A stretch of DNA of 64,000 nucleotides from Natronospirales bacterium (lineage in GTDB: Bacteria > Pseudomonadota > Gammaproteobacteria > Natronospirales > REEB76), in contig JAJYUH010000009.1 in NCBI GenBank assembly GCA_021792635.1, positions 1 to 64,000 on the forward strand. Reading direction: 5' to 3'. The notes under the pieces were generated by a model, which saw only the letters and a list, made by a program, of their open reading frames with translations, was not told where the DNA came from and did not search any database. Positions 47,682-57,046 of the stretch are shown here, piece after piece. The translations under genes and the position numbers were made by a program. Position 1 is the stretch's first letter, and the number at the start of each line of letters is the position of its first letter.

Positions 47682-49015
47682 GGCAGGGTGGGTTCCTTTG
47701 CGGGGGAAGTGAGTCCTCCGACCGCATGGCCGAGGGCCGCGAGCGCGGTAAACCAGTTCAGCCGCGCCTGCACCTGCTGCACGCGTGCGCTGGCGAGGGT
47801 TTCCTCTGCGATCAGAAGACTGAGAATGGTGTCGAGACCGATGCGATAGCGCGCCCTGGATACTTTTTCGGCCTGCTGCGCGCTTTTGAGTTGCAAACCA
47901 CTGGTACGCAGCGTCACGGCGGCGGTATGCAGGTTCTGGTAGGCCTGCCAAACCTCCAGTTCCACCTGTTGCCGCAGTTGCGTGGTAGTGGCCTGGCTCA
48001 CGTCCACGGCGGCCTGCGCCTGGCGGTTGGCGGCCTGATCGCTGAACCCGGTGAACAGCGGAACGCTCAGGGTCAATCCCGCACTGTAGTTTTTTGTGGA
48101 CTGGCTGATGCCGCCGCTCAGCGTGCGCGTGCTGCCGGCGCTGGCACTCAAAGTCAGCGTGGGCAAACCACGGCCCTTGGTGGCTTCGAGATTGGCTATG
48201 GCTTGCTGTTCACCTGCTTTGGCGGCCAGCAGCTCCGGCCGGGCATGACGTGCCTCGTCCAGGAGCGCCGCAACCGTCTGCTTCGGCATTACCGGCTTCA
48301 CATGCGCATTCCAGGGGGCGAGCGCCAAGTGTGTGTTGGCGGGCAATCCCACTTCGACCGCCAGGGTGCCCTGGGCAACGGCCAACTGACCCTGAGCCTG
48401 CTGCAGAGCGAGCTGCGTACCGGCCAGCGCAGCCTCGGCTTGGTAAACGTCGCCGATGGTGGCGAGCCCGGATTTCTGGTTCTCGCGCACCGAGTCCAGA
48501 TTGGTTGCCGCGTTCTGCACGCTCAGCTCGTCGGCCTGATCGAGAGCCTGCAGGCCCAGCACCTGATAGTAATCCTGTTCCACGGCGAGGATGACATCCT
48601 GCAGTGTCTGGCTGTTGGCAAGTTCCGCCGAGGTCAGGGCGAACTTGGCGGCATTGAGGGTTCCGGAACGGGTGCCGAAATCCCACAACAGGTAGCTCAG
48701 GCTGATGGCGGGTCCGTAACGGGTCTGGGCGCCGGTACCTTGGCCGGAGAAACTGACCAGGTCATTGCGGGAATAGGAGTAGGCAAGACTCACCTGTGGC
48801 CAGTAGCCGGCGCGGGCCAGTTCCACGCCCGCCTGGCTTTCGCGGATCGCATCCCAGGCGAGCCGCGTCTGCGGATTATTCGTCAGCGCCATGTCGGTGA
48901 GTTCCACCAGCGTGAAGGGATGCACAAACCGCAGCGCGGGGGCGGCTGCGGCGACGCTGAGTGCGCTCAGCAAGACAGCCGCAGAAACGCGGCGCATGGT
49001 ATGGGATAACAACAT
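47678..49015 (-). CDS. Outer membrane efflux protein (TolC family)
   Basis: A 445-residue channel protein with a signal peptide (RRVSAAVLLSALSVAAAAPA). Two OEP domains are present: LVELTDMALTNNPQTRLAWD opens the first, and QQVELEVWQAYQNLHTAAVT is in the second. It is first in the efflux operon and divergent from the second OmpR-type regulator. It differs clearly from the TolC-like protein at 36408, so each pump has its own channel. Confidence 0.92.
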   Translation of the reverse strand: MLLSHTMRRVSAAVLLSALSVAAAAPALRFVHPFTLVELTDMALTNNPQTRLAWDAIRESQAGVELARAGYWPQVSLAYSYSRNDLVSFSGQGTGAQTRYGPAISLSYLLWDFGTRSGTLNAAKFALTSAELANSQTLQDVILAVEQDYYQVLGLQALDQADELSVQNAATNLDSVRENQKSGLATIGDVYQAEAALAGTQLALQQAQGQLAVAQGTLAVEVGLPANTHLALAPWNAHVKPVMPKQTVAALLDEARHARPELLAAKAGEQQAIANLEATKGRGLPTLTLSASAGSTRTLSGGISQSTKNYSAGLTLSVPLFTGFSDQAANRQAQAAVDVSQATTTQLRQQVELEVWQAYQNLHTAAVTLRTSGLQLKSAQQAEKVSRARYRIGLDTILSLLIAEETLASARVQQVQARLNWFTALAALGHAVGGLTSPAKEPTLP

Positions 49016-49150
49016 GGCGGCGATGGCTATCCTTGAACAACGGAATCCAGACTCACAGGCGGCGATGCTGAGACGCGTCGCCGCCTGATAAGTTCATCAC
49101 CGGACACCCGACTGCCGGCTATTTTCCCATTGCGGCATGGCCTAAAACGG

Positions 49151-49170
49151 GTTGTTACACTTTGATACAA
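49151..49170. promoter_or_regulatory. Candidate response-regulator site between the efflux operon and its regulator
   Basis: GTTGTTACAC followed by TTTGATACAA gives two G(T/A)TACA half-sites ten bases apart (GTTACA and GATACA). It lies 101 bases before the regulator start and 136 bases from the efflux operon start. The 9-mer GTTGTTACA is shared with 36345-36353. Confidence 0.45.
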
Positions 49171-49251
49171 ATCCGCCGGCAAGCGATTCGTCGGCATAAC
49201 GGCCAGGGGATAGAATTCCGGTATGGGGATCTTCTCGGATAAGCGCAGGCC

Positions 49252-49977
49252 ATGACCGCAGCCGACCATATTCTGGTGGTGGATGACGACGCGGAGATCC
49301 GTGCGCTGCTTGAGGAGTACCTGACGCGTCATGGGTACCGGGTGACGGCTGTGGCGGACGGCTCCTCCATGGAACAGGCCATGGAGGACGCACGATTCGA
49401 CTTGGTGGTGCTGGACCTGATGCTCCCCGGCGAAGATGGTGTCAGCGTGTGCCGGAGGTTGCGCAGCCGTTCCACCCTGCCGGTCATTATGCTGACGGCA
49501 CGCGGTGAAGAGGCCGACAGGATTGGCGGCCTGGAAACCGGTGCTGATGATTACCTGTCCAAGCCGTTCAACCCGCGTGAATTGCTGGCGCGCATAAAAA
49601 GTGTGCTCAGGCGCGCGCGCAGCCTGCCCGAGAATCTGTTGCCAGAGGATGTGCGCAGCTTCCATTTCGGCGAGTGGCAGCTCAAAACCACAACCCGTCA
49701 ATTGCGGTCGGGGGACGGAGTGGTAGTACCGCTGTCCGGAGCGGAGTACCGGTTGCTGTGCATTTTTCTGCAATACGCCAATACGGTGCTTACGCGTGAC
49801 CGGCTGATGGAGCTGGCGCGCGGACGTGAAAACAATATCCCGTTCGATCGCAGTATTGATGTGCAGGTAAGCCGCCTGCGCCAGCGCCTGCGGGATGATG
49901 GCCGCGAACCCGGCATCATCCGCACGGTGCGCGGCGAAGGCTATGTGTTCGCGTTGCCGGTGGAGCGGGAAGAATGA
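49252..49977 (+). CDS. OmpR family response regulator
   Basis: A 241-residue regulator: receiver with HILVVDDDAEIRALLEEYLT, phospho-acceptor Asp55 in VVLDLMLPGEDG and KPFNPREL; winged helix with DVQVSRLRQRLRDDGREPG and IRTVRGEGYVFALP. It resembles OmpR closely enough in the receiver that the two were probably derived from one ancestor. Divergent from the RND operon, which it probably controls. The stop overlaps the kinase start (ATGA). Confidence 0.93.
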   Translation: MTAADHILVVDDDAEIRALLEEYLTRHGYRVTAVADGSSMEQAMEDARFDLVVLDLMLPGEDGVSVCRRLRSRSTLPVIMLTARGEEADRIGGLETGADDYLSKPFNPRELLARIKSVLRRARSLPENLLPEDVRSFHFGEWQLKTTTRQLRSGDGVVVPLSGAEYRLLCIFLQYANTVLTRDRLMELARGRENNIPFDRSIDVQVSRLRQRLRDDGREPGIIRTVRGEGYVFALPVEREE

Positions 49978-51341
49978 TGCACCTCTGGCCGCGTTCACTT
50001 TTCGGTCGCCTGGTGCTGGTACTGATTGCAGGTCTCATCCTGGCACAGATCGCCGCCACGCTGCTGAGCCTACATGAGCGGGATCAGGCGCTGGTGCATT
50101 TCAGCGACCAGCAATGGGTGCAGCGCGATGCCGATGCCGTGCGACTCATGGATACGCTGCCCGCCGCAGAACGCGTACGGGTTGCGGAGATTTTGACATC
50201 GCCCCGCCTCAGCGTGACGCTGACGGCCAAACCCGGTGAGGCGAAGATGGCGGGGAATCTGGCGCCGGATGCGGACGCCGCGGCATTTCAGGCGCAACTG
50301 CGCAGGCTGCTGCCTGGCCATGCGGTACGCGGCTATATGCTGCGTGTGCCGGTACCACGGGTGCAGCAAAGCGCGCCTTTTGATCTGGGTTACCGTACCC
50401 GCAGCGTCACCGAGGTGCAGCTTAAGGATGGCATGTGGGTGCGCCTGGACTATCTGCGGCCACTACAACTGGCCGGCTGGCCTTATCCGTTGCTGGTGGA
50501 TATCGCGGTGCTGCTGATCGCGGTGATCGTGCTGTCGCTCATCGCGGTACGCTGGGTGACACGGCCGCTCTCCGCACTGTCGGTGGCGGCCGATGAATTG
50601 GGCCGCGACATCCGCCGCCCGCCGGTGCCTGAAATAGGTCCCGCTGAAGTGCGCCGTGCGGCGCGTGCCTTCAATGAAATGCAGACACGACTGGTGCGCT
50701 ATGTGGAAGACCGTACACGCCTGCTTACCGCCATCTCCCACGATCTCAAGACGCCCATCACGCGCATGCGTCTGCGCGCGGAACTGCTGGATGACGAGAT
50801 CCTCAAGGCCAAGCTGATCCGCGACCTGCAGGATATGGAGAATATGACCAACGCCACGCTGGGGTTTCTGCGCGGGCTTGAGACCAATGAAGCGCCCCAG
50901 CCCGTGGATTTGATGGCGTTACTGGAGAGTGTGCAGGCGGATGCGGCGGAAATGGGCCAGGATGTGAGCCTGCAGGGGTGTATCGCAGGCACTTTCGCCG
51001 GCCGGCCGCAGGCGTTGCGACGGTGTCTCGAGAATCTCGTCGGTAATGCGGTACGTTACGGCAAATGCGCCGTGCTGGTGGTGGAGGACAACACCACGGC
51101 GGTGACGATCCGCGTGCGCGATGCGGGTCCGGGAATTCCGGAAAATCTGCTGGAAAAGGTTTTTGAAGCGTATTACCGGCTGGAAACCGCCCGCAGTCAG
51201 GCAGGCGGTGGTACCGGTCTCGGCCTCGGCATCGCACGCAATATCGCCACACTGCATGGCGGCAGTCTCACGCTGCGTAATCATTCCGAAGGCGGACTGG
51301 AAGCGGTGCTGAAACTGCCGCGCGACCAGGCGGGTACATGA
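49974..51341 (+). CDS. Sensor histidine kinase
   Basis: A 455-residue membrane kinase. It has spans at about 9-31 (LVLVLIAGLILAQIAATLLS) and 165-187 (LVDIAVLLIAVIVLSLIAVR), a periplasmic sensor of about 130 residues, HAMP, a phospho-acceptor His256 in AISHDLKTPITRMR, an N box LENLVGNAVRYG and GTGLGLGIARNIA. It pairs with the regulator just upstream through an ATGA overlap. The signal is unknown; a link to envelope or drug stress is inferred from the divergent efflux operon. Confidence 0.93.
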   Translation: MMHLWPRSLFGRLVLVLIAGLILAQIAATLLSLHERDQALVHFSDQQWVQRDADAVRLMDTLPAAERVRVAEILTSPRLSVTLTAKPGEAKMAGNLAPDADAAAFQAQLRRLLPGHAVRGYMLRVPVPRVQQSAPFDLGYRTRSVTEVQLKDGMWVRLDYLRPLQLAGWPYPLLVDIAVLLIAVIVLSLIAVRWVTRPLSALSVAADELGRDIRRPPVPEIGPAEVRRAARAFNEMQTRLVRYVEDRTRLLTAISHDLKTPITRMRLRAELLDDEILKAKLIRDLQDMENMTNATLGFLRGLETNEAPQPVDLMALLESVQADAAEMGQDVSLQGCIAGTFAGRPQALRRCLENLVGNAVRYGKCAVLVVEDNTTAVTIRVRDAGPGIPENLLEKVFEAYYRLETARSQAGGGTGLGLGIARNIATLHGGSLTLRNHSEGGLEAVLKLPRDQAGT

Positions 51342-51573
51342 AGAACACGCTGGCGGCTGGAATTTTCGTGCTGCGTGCCGCGATTCCTGAAATTCCATCG
51401 CGGCGAATAGCGCGGCTCCCGCCCACAATCAGCGTGGCGCGGACTTCTGCGCCGGCCTTCACCACATGCCGTACCGCGGCACTCACCGGCCTGCGGGTAG
51501 GTTTGCAGATTGATGGCCACGGTGCTGACGGCACCCTCGCGGAAATCGTTTCCTGTCCCGGCAGTATTTCCCG

Positions 51574-52860
51574 CTACTGCAACCTGCGATGTATTGAACC
51601 CGGCCCGCCTACCGCGATGGCCCGCAGCGCCGAATAGGCCGGCTTGCGCGTGCGCAGGTCCTCGGTGACGAGCCCCAACCCGGCGCCATCCTGCGCGGGA
51701 TTGCCGCGGTAAGGCGAATCCACGATGAAGGTCCAGTTGATGCCCATGACGTCGGGATCTGCCGCGAGCGCCCGGTAGGTCGCGGTCAGGAAGCGCGCCT
51801 GGGAGGCGGGGCCCTGGTCGTAGCCGGGTCCAAGTTCCGCCTCGTGCTCGGGCGGGAGACCCGGCTTGGGCCGGTAATCCTGAACCACACGCAGGGACGA
51901 GTAACCGGACTCGGTGATCCACACGGGTACGCGCCGCCCGCCATTGCAGCGCATCAGTGCATGCTCCGAGGCGTCCACGATGCGCGGCGACCAGCGTGGC
52001 CCGTGGGAGCCCACGTGCACATCGAGCACATCGATGCTGCGGCAGAAGCGGGGATTACGGTAGAGATCCCGCGTGAAGCGCAGAGAGGCCCGCGCCAGCC
52101 GCGGATAGCGCACGTATCGGGCGAGGATGTCCAAAAGCCCGCGCGGCAGGATCTCGGTACCGCCGTTGAGGATGCGGATGCCGGGATCCACCGCGTGGGC
52201 GTTGATGTAGGCCTGGTGCAGCAGCCGCGCATAGGCCGCGGCGTTCTGGTCCACCGTCTCGCCGTGGCTCGGGATCCAGTTCTTGGGGAAGTTCTGGGGC
52301 TCGTTCCAGACGATGAGATAACGCACCCCCAGCGGAGCCACGTTGGCGGTGAGCCGGCGGATATAGCGCCCGAAGGCCGCGCAGTCGGTCTCGCCGCTGA
52401 TGCTGCCATCGCCGTTGGCCGCCCCGGTGCAGTCGGCGGGTGCATAGGTAACGAAGCCATGCCGGGGGTTGGCCCCGGCGGGCAGGTCCCAGGCCGGCAC
52501 GTTCCCGCCCACCTCCAGCAACACATCGAGGCCCCGCGACCGGGTGGCGCGGATCAGGCGGTCCACGGGACGGAAATCGTACACACCCGGCTCGGGCTCC
52601 GCCCGCCCCCATCCCCCGGTCCCCACCCGCACGTAGCGCGCGCCGGTGCCGCGGATCAGCGCGAAGGCCCGCATGATATGGCGCACGCCGATATTGCGGT
52701 CGTGGATGTTCACGTCCACGCCGTGGCGGATCGAGTGCCGCTGGGTATGACCCGTGTCACCGGGATGGGCCTGAGACCATTGTGCGGGCGTGGCCGCCGT
52801 CCGCGAAAGCGTAGCCGGCAGCATCATGGCCACCATGCTGGCAAATAGAATACATTTCAT
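51574..52860 (-). CDS. Exported glycosidase-like protein, clan GH-A fold
   Basis: A 428-residue exported protein with a signal peptide (ILFASMVAMMLPATLS). The TIM-barrel pattern of clan GH-A is visible: RYVRVGTGGWGRAEPEPGVY on the early strands, acid/base Glu187 in LIVWNEPQNF, and probable nucleophile Glu317 in VWITESGYSS. It is closest in look to the GH39/PslG-type enzymes that cut exopolysaccharides, but family and substrate are not fixed. The start at MKCILF was chosen because it begins the signal peptide. The paralogue at 53585 shares the same catalytic segments and the CTGAANG/ETDC motif. Confidence 0.8.
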   Translation of the reverse strand: MKCILFASMVAMMLPATLSRTAATPAQWSQAHPGDTGHTQRHSIRHGVDVNIHDRNIGVRHIMRAFALIRGTGARYVRVGTGGWGRAEPEPGVYDFRPVDRLIRATRSRGLDVLLEVGGNVPAWDLPAGANPRHGFVTYAPADCTGAANGDGSISGETDCAAFGRYIRRLTANVAPLGVRYLIVWNEPQNFPKNWIPSHGETVDQNAAAYARLLHQAYINAHAVDPGIRILNGGTEILPRGLLDILARYVRYPRLARASLRFTRDLYRNPRFCRSIDVLDVHVGSHGPRWSPRIVDASEHALMRCNGGRRVPVWITESGYSSLRVVQDYRPKPGLPPEHEAELGPGYDQGPASQARFLTATYRALAADPDVMGINWTFIVDSPYRGNPAQDGAGLGLVTEDLRTRKPAYSALRAIAVGGPGSIHRRLQ

Positions 52861-52935
52861 GCCGGTATATATTGCGTGTACTCCCGTAGCAGACATTCGT
52901 CCATCATTCACGGCGGATACTTTCCCGCGTCGTCG

Positions 52936-53472
52936 TCAGCCGCGGATCCGGGTCGCCTCACCGCGGCTCATTACTTCCCAATGGTGACCGCTGTCATGGG
53001 ATGCTTCCGCCTCGAAGGTATAGTGGGTGGCGGAATCAAATCGGTTCCAGGTGCGCGTCATCAGCGGCTTTCCCTTATATTTGAAGGCACTCTCATAAAT
53101 CCAGGTGTTGCCCTTGATGGTGAAGTGATCCGCACAATAGGCCCGCATGGTGGTATCCACCTCACAGTAGAAATACGTGTTTTTCTTGTCCGCGACGGCG
53201 TAGACCGCAAGATCGTGCCGATCACCGGGTTCAACGGTCTGGTCGCAGGCCACAAAACGGTGCGAGGCGGTCCACCGGCAGACATTGACGGCCGTACTGT
53301 GACCCGGCTGGGTCAAGGGCGAGGCGAAGGTTTCGCTGCGTCCCCGCCAGGTGCCGATCAGGCGCGCAAGCGGCACGGGGGGCGAAGCCGGACCCGCCGC
53401 CCATGCGGCAGCGGCCGCGGCGCTGATCCCTACCAGAACAATGCAACCCGCGAGAGATGAGAATGTTTTCAT
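52936..53472 (-). CDS. Exported hypothetical protein, DUF1579-like
   Basis: A 178-residue exported protein with a signal peptide (AGCIVLVGISAAAAAAWA). The mature part reads as an antiparallel barrel: LIGTWRGRSETF, HRFVACDQTVEP, KNTYFYCEVDTT and RFDSATHYTFEAEAS. This pattern resembles DUF1579-like or lipocalin-like proteins. The frame continues upstream into the neighbouring gene on a different phase, so ATG 53472 is taken. It sits between two glycosidase-like paralogues and may serve the same extracellular process. Confidence 0.75.
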   Translation of the reverse strand: MKTFSSLAGCIVLVGISAAAAAAWAAGPASPPVPLARLIGTWRGRSETFASPLTQPGHSTAVNVCRWTASHRFVACDQTVEPGDRHDLAVYAVADKKNTYFYCEVDTTMRAYCADHFTIKGNTWIYESAFKYKGKPLMTRTWNRFDSATHYTFEAEASHDSGHHWEVMSRGEATRIRG

Positions 53473-53584
53473 GGCCGTTCCTCCGAAAGTAAATGATGTT
53501 GCGTCGCGTCGCTTTCCCATTCCACGACCACCCCCACCCGCAGCCGTAAAGCCGCGGTTTTGGATGATCCAATCCCGGCAATGC

Positions 53585-55216
53585 TCAGGGATAGCCGGTG
53601 ATCTGCTGCATCGCGGTGTAGGAAGGCTTGAGGGGCGGCGGGTTCGTGTTCCAATTTTGCTCCACCAGTCCCGCACCCGCGCCGTCCTGCGCCGGGTTGC
53701 CGTTATAGGTCGGATCCACGATGAAGGTCCAGTCCATGCCGACGACGTTCGCATCCTTGGCGAGCGCACCCCAGGTATTGGTCAAGAATTGTGCCTGCGA
53801 GCCGGCTCCGTTCAGGTAACCCGGGCCGAGTTCGGCCTCAGTCTCCGGTTCACCTGGACACTGGTTATTGGGCTGAGTGGGACAACTCGCCGGGATATAG
53901 GACTGCACTGCCTGGATCGAGGAATAACCGGATTCCGTGACCCAGACGGGCAGCCATTTATCCCCGTCGCATTGTTCAATGGTCTGCTCCGAATCGTCCA
54001 CAATCTCCGGCGACCATACCGGACCGTGGTAATCCACGTGCACATCGAGCACATCCATGCTGTCGCAGAAGTCTGGACTCGCGTACAGATCATTGACAAA
54101 CTGCCCTTCCTGCTGAGCCAGTGCCGGATCTTGCACGTACTGTTCGCGTATCTGCTGCAGCCCCGCCGGCAGGATTTCCGTGCCGCCGTTGAGAATCCGG
54201 ATGTTGGGATCCGCGGCGTGCGCATTGACGTAAGCCACGTGTAAAAGTGTGGCGAAGGCAGCGGCATTCTGGTCCACCGTTTCGTTGTTGCTGGCGATCC
54301 AGTTCTTGGGAAAGTTCTGCGGCTCATTCCAGACGATGAGATATTTCACGCCGATGGGTGCCACGTCCTGCACCAAGGCGTAGATATACGCGCCAAAATA
54401 GGCACAATCGGTTTCCCCCGAGATCGAACCATTGCCGTTCGCCGCGCCGGTGCAGTCGGCCGGCGCGTAGGTTACCAATCTGCCCTGGGTGTTGGCGCCC
54501 GCCGGCAAATCCCAGCTCGGTACGTTGTCGCCCACGTTCAAAAGCACTTGCAGTCCATCCTGCTGCGCCGCGCTGAGAAGCTGGTTGAGGCCGCTGAAGC
54601 TGAAGAAGGAAGCGGGCTGGCGTCCGTTGTTCGGAGGTTGATTGGGCTCGGCTCCCGCCCAGCCTCCGAGCCCCACGCGCACGTATTTGGCTCCCGTGCC
54701 CTGGATGAGCGAAAACACCCCTGCCGCGTTCTGCGGTCCGATATTGGAGTCGTAGAGGTTCACATCCACGCCGTAGCCGAGCGCGGCGGTGGCGAGCACC
54801 GTCAGGCTGAGATTGCCCGTGTGCTGCAGGGTGCCGCTCACCCCGGTGACGGTCACCGTGTAATTGCCCGGCGGGACATTGCTGCCAAGCGCCAGGGCAA
54901 GACTGGCGCTGCCCGTGGCGGGATTCGGCGTGAAGCTCGCGGTGGCGCCCGCAGGCAGACCGCCCGCGCTCAGCGTCACCGCGCCGTTGAATCCGCCCTG
55001 GGGCTGAATGCTGACGGGGACGCTGCCGTTGGCGCCCTCGGCGAGGGACAGGGAGGCACTGCCGAGGCTCAGGGAAAAATCCGCCGCGCCACCGCCTCCG
55101 GAAGTTGAGGACGAGCCGCCTCCGCCGCAGGCGGCAAGACCCAGAAGTGCCGCCAACGCCAGCGCCGCTCCCGCGGGAAGGATTGGCGGATTTACCAAGC
55201 GTTTCGATCTGGCCAT
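53585..55216 (-). CDS. Lipoprotein glycosidase-like protein with Ig-like domain
   Basis: A 543-residue putative lipoprotein. The lipobox is LLGLAACGGGG and is followed by a Ser/Gly linker. An Ig-like domain lies at about 45-140 (SLSLAEGANGSVPVSIQPQG, AGATASFTPNPATG, GNYTVTVTG). The clan GH-A catalytic barrel has Glu298 in LIVWNEPQNF and Glu428 in VWVTESGYSS. The catalytic part is a clear paralogue of 51574-52860. ATG 55216 has AAGGAATCC just upstream. Likely acts on a polysaccharide at the cell surface. Confidence 0.82.
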   Translation of the reverse strand: MARSKRLVNPPILPAGAALALAALLGLAACGGGGSSSTSGGGGAADFSLSLGSASLSLAEGANGSVPVSIQPQGGFNGAVTLSAGGLPAGATASFTPNPATGSASLALALGSNVPPGNYTVTVTGVSGTLQHTGNLSLTVLATAALGYGVDVNLYDSNIGPQNAAGVFSLIQGTGAKYVRVGLGGWAGAEPNQPPNNGRQPASFFSFSGLNQLLSAAQQDGLQVLLNVGDNVPSWDLPAGANTQGRLVTYAPADCTGAANGNGSISGETDCAYFGAYIYALVQDVAPIGVKYLIVWNEPQNFPKNWIASNNETVDQNAAAFATLLHVAYVNAHAADPNIRILNGGTEILPAGLQQIREQYVQDPALAQQEGQFVNDLYASPDFCDSMDVLDVHVDYHGPVWSPEIVDDSEQTIEQCDGDKWLPVWVTESGYSSIQAVQSYIPASCPTQPNNQCPGEPETEAELGPGYLNGAGSQAQFLTNTWGALAKDANVVGMDWTFIVDPTYNGNPAQDGAGAGLVEQNWNTNPPPLKPSYTAMQQITGYP

Positions 55217-55485
55217 GGATTCCTTACCTCGCACGCTGGAAAATGATTGCTCTGATGAGCCAAAATCGCCGTATCCTGCTCACCGTTGACTGTTCGCTCG
55301 TTTAGATTGGGACAACCGCTCCCGGTCAATGCATTCACTATGGTTGTAATACCAGCGAGGCGATGCGGGGCTCGATGAGCGCGTTGGATGTCCCTAGCCC
55401 AACGCGCTCTCATCCTCGCGGCGAGTATTCCTTTCTCTTCGGGTTTCGCCCCTTGCTCGTCATGCGCATACAAATTCCAATGACT
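55217..55485. other. Intergenic gap with strong hairpin
   Basis: AGCGCGTTGG (55378-55387) pairs perfectly with CCAACGCGCT (55399-55408), with further pairing outside (GAT and ATC, then CGAGG and CCTCG). There is no T tract on either strand. It may end or stabilise the transcript of the gene at 55486. No gene is seen. Confidence 0.5.
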
Positions 55486-56388
55486 TTACCAAGTACCCGT
55501 CCAAGGTAAGGCGACGCGTTTCCAAGTGTGTCCATCATCCCCTGATCGCCACAGATAGGGACGCAAGTTGTCATACCCAGCTGCATACAGAGTATTCTCG
55601 CTTATCGGTCCGGCAACCAGCGCTCCAAGGGGCAACGGATAGTTTTTCCAAGTGTGTCCGCCGTCGGCGGACACGAACATTCCGGTCTCCGGCATTCCGG
55701 AAAGCACAAACTGCCGTGAATTGTCCGGCGAGGCATGCAAATTCATGCCGATTACATGCGTGTCTTCTATTTGCCACGTTTTCCCGTCATCCATGGAAAC
55801 GTAAATACCCATCGCCATGCTTGGAAACATGATGCGATTTCCCTGGACCATGATGTCTCCCATCGGCATGGCCATCATCGCCATTGGATTCGCGCCGGGA
55901 AGAGGGGCCAGGGCAGTCCAATGACTGCCGCCATCGCGGCTTTCATAAACACCGCGGCCGTTCACATAGGCCACAAGACGTTGCGGGTTCTTCAGGTCAA
56001 AGCCAAAACCATGTACATCGTTTGCAGGCAGGGTCCGCGACACGTTTTTCCAAGTCGCGCCGCCGTTAAAGCTCATGCGGGCCCCGACGTGGCCGGCAAC
56101 ACCGATGATCCGGCCATTGGGGGACATGGTAGCCTCCATGGCATCAATGCCGTTCAACGCCGGAATCCGCGACCACGTACGCCCGCAGTTGTGACTGATG
56201 GCCGAGGCTCCGTGAGTGCCCAGGAAGAGCACACATGGATTCAAACCCATGGTCAGTTCGTGTAGATGTTTCCCCAGGCGTGGATGCGCGTATGCCTCGG
56301 AGGAAGCCGAGGCCGCAGCGCTAAAGGGCACGGTGAAAGAAGTTAAGCAAATAAAACCCACAAACATTCGATACATGCGTGATTTCAT
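55486..56388 (-). CDS. Exported Asp-box beta-propeller protein with Met-rich segment
   Basis: A 300-residue exported protein with a signal peptide (FVGFICLTSFTVPFSAAASA). Six Asp-box turns are readable (HNCGRTWS, FNGGATWK, RDGGSHWT, MDDGKTWQ, ADGGHTWK, GDDGHTWK), so it is a small sortilin-like propeller. Between blades 3 and 4 lies a Met-rich stretch (NPMAMMAMPMGDIM, then MFPSMAMG), a composition known from copper-handling proteins. ATG 56388 has AAGGAG at ideal distance. The role in metal binding is an inference. Confidence 0.82.
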   Translation of the reverse strand: MKSRMYRMFVGFICLTSFTVPFSAAASASSEAYAHPRLGKHLHELTMGLNPCVLFLGTHGASAISHNCGRTWSRIPALNGIDAMEATMSPNGRIIGVAGHVGARMSFNGGATWKNVSRTLPANDVHGFGFDLKNPQRLVAYVNGRGVYESRDGGSHWTALAPLPGANPMAMMAMPMGDIMVQGNRIMFPSMAMGIYVSMDDGKTWQIEDTHVIGMNLHASPDNSRQFVLSGMPETGMFVSADGGHTWKNYPLPLGALVAGPISENTLYAAGYDNLRPYLWRSGDDGHTWKRVALPWTGTW

Positions 56389-56526
56389 GGAATTTCTCCT
56401 TACGGGCAAAGTGAGATTGCGCATTAACAAGTCCCCAGAACTTGGCATGACATCAGCAACACCCCGCACAAAAGCTCCTCTGCATGAGGAGTGGTCCAAG
56501 TGAACAATGCTGGTTCCACGTCACGC

Positions 56527-57009
56527 TTACGGTGTCGGCTTGAAGCGTTCAATGTTGCTGTGTCCGTCATAGATGATTAAGCCCCTGTCAGCAAGACCGT
56601 TCGCAGCACGGCTCATGTTAACAAGCTGATACCGATACTCAGCGCGGTCGGTTCGTGGGCAAAAATACCCGCTTCCGGAGAAGCGCACCGTACCGACGGT
56701 GCCCATCAGTCGGCCGCGGGTCGTGGCGGGAATGCAGTGAGGCGGCACGGTAACGGCAGAATTACCTCCCACAATGGCAAGACGATCGAGCCTGCGCCAA
56801 TGCGCACGACTTACTCCGATTGCCGGACCGGTGATGCGGAAACAATGGGCTGTTCGTGACGTACCTGCTGGGCACGCCGCAGGTTGAACCCGCGTTACGA
56901 ATCGCACACCCACCCAGGGAGCGGCAAAACCCGTATTCGATAGCAGCAGGGTCAATCCCGCCACCATCCCTGTCAGCCCAATTGCACATGTGCGATGGAA
57001 CAGCGACAT
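56527..57009 (-). CDS. Small exported hypothetical protein
   Basis: A 160-residue exported protein with a signal peptide (IGLTGMVAGLTLLLSNTGFA). The mature part has four cysteines (QPAACPAG, TAHCFRIT, VPPHCIPA, GYFCPRTD), likely forming two disulfides in the periplasm. No family recognised. ATG 57009 follows a GAGAGG ribosome site and was preferred to an in-frame start at 57039. Same strand as its neighbours with a 37-base gap to the upstream membrane protein gene, so co-transcription is likely. Confidence 0.65.
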   Translation of the reverse strand: MSLFHRTCAIGLTGMVAGLTLLLSNTGFAAPWVGVRFVTRVQPAACPAGTSRTAHCFRITGPAIGVSRAHWRRLDRLAIVGGNSAVTVPPHCIPATTRGRLMGTVGTVRFSGSGYFCPRTDRAEYRYQLVNMSRAANGLADRGLIIYDGHSNIERFKPTP

Positions 57010-57046
57010 GACAAACGCCTCTCGTGTGAAACAGAACACCTTAAAG

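Noticed and set aside
47726-49009. Plus-strand frame (427 codons) opposite the outer membrane factor gene
   Set aside because: Low-complexity Gly/Arg translation, no family, complete overlap with a recognised gene.
51338-51637. 99-codon frame overlapping the second kinase stop by ATGA
   Set aside because: The overlap is suggestive, but the translation has no signal, span or family and runs into the convergent glycosidase gene.
55377-55410. Possible integron attC site (GTTGGAT and GCCCAAC near a hairpin)
   Set aside because: The core sites are in inner rather than outer positions and no partner core is found within 150 bases on either side. No integrase or cassette array is present.
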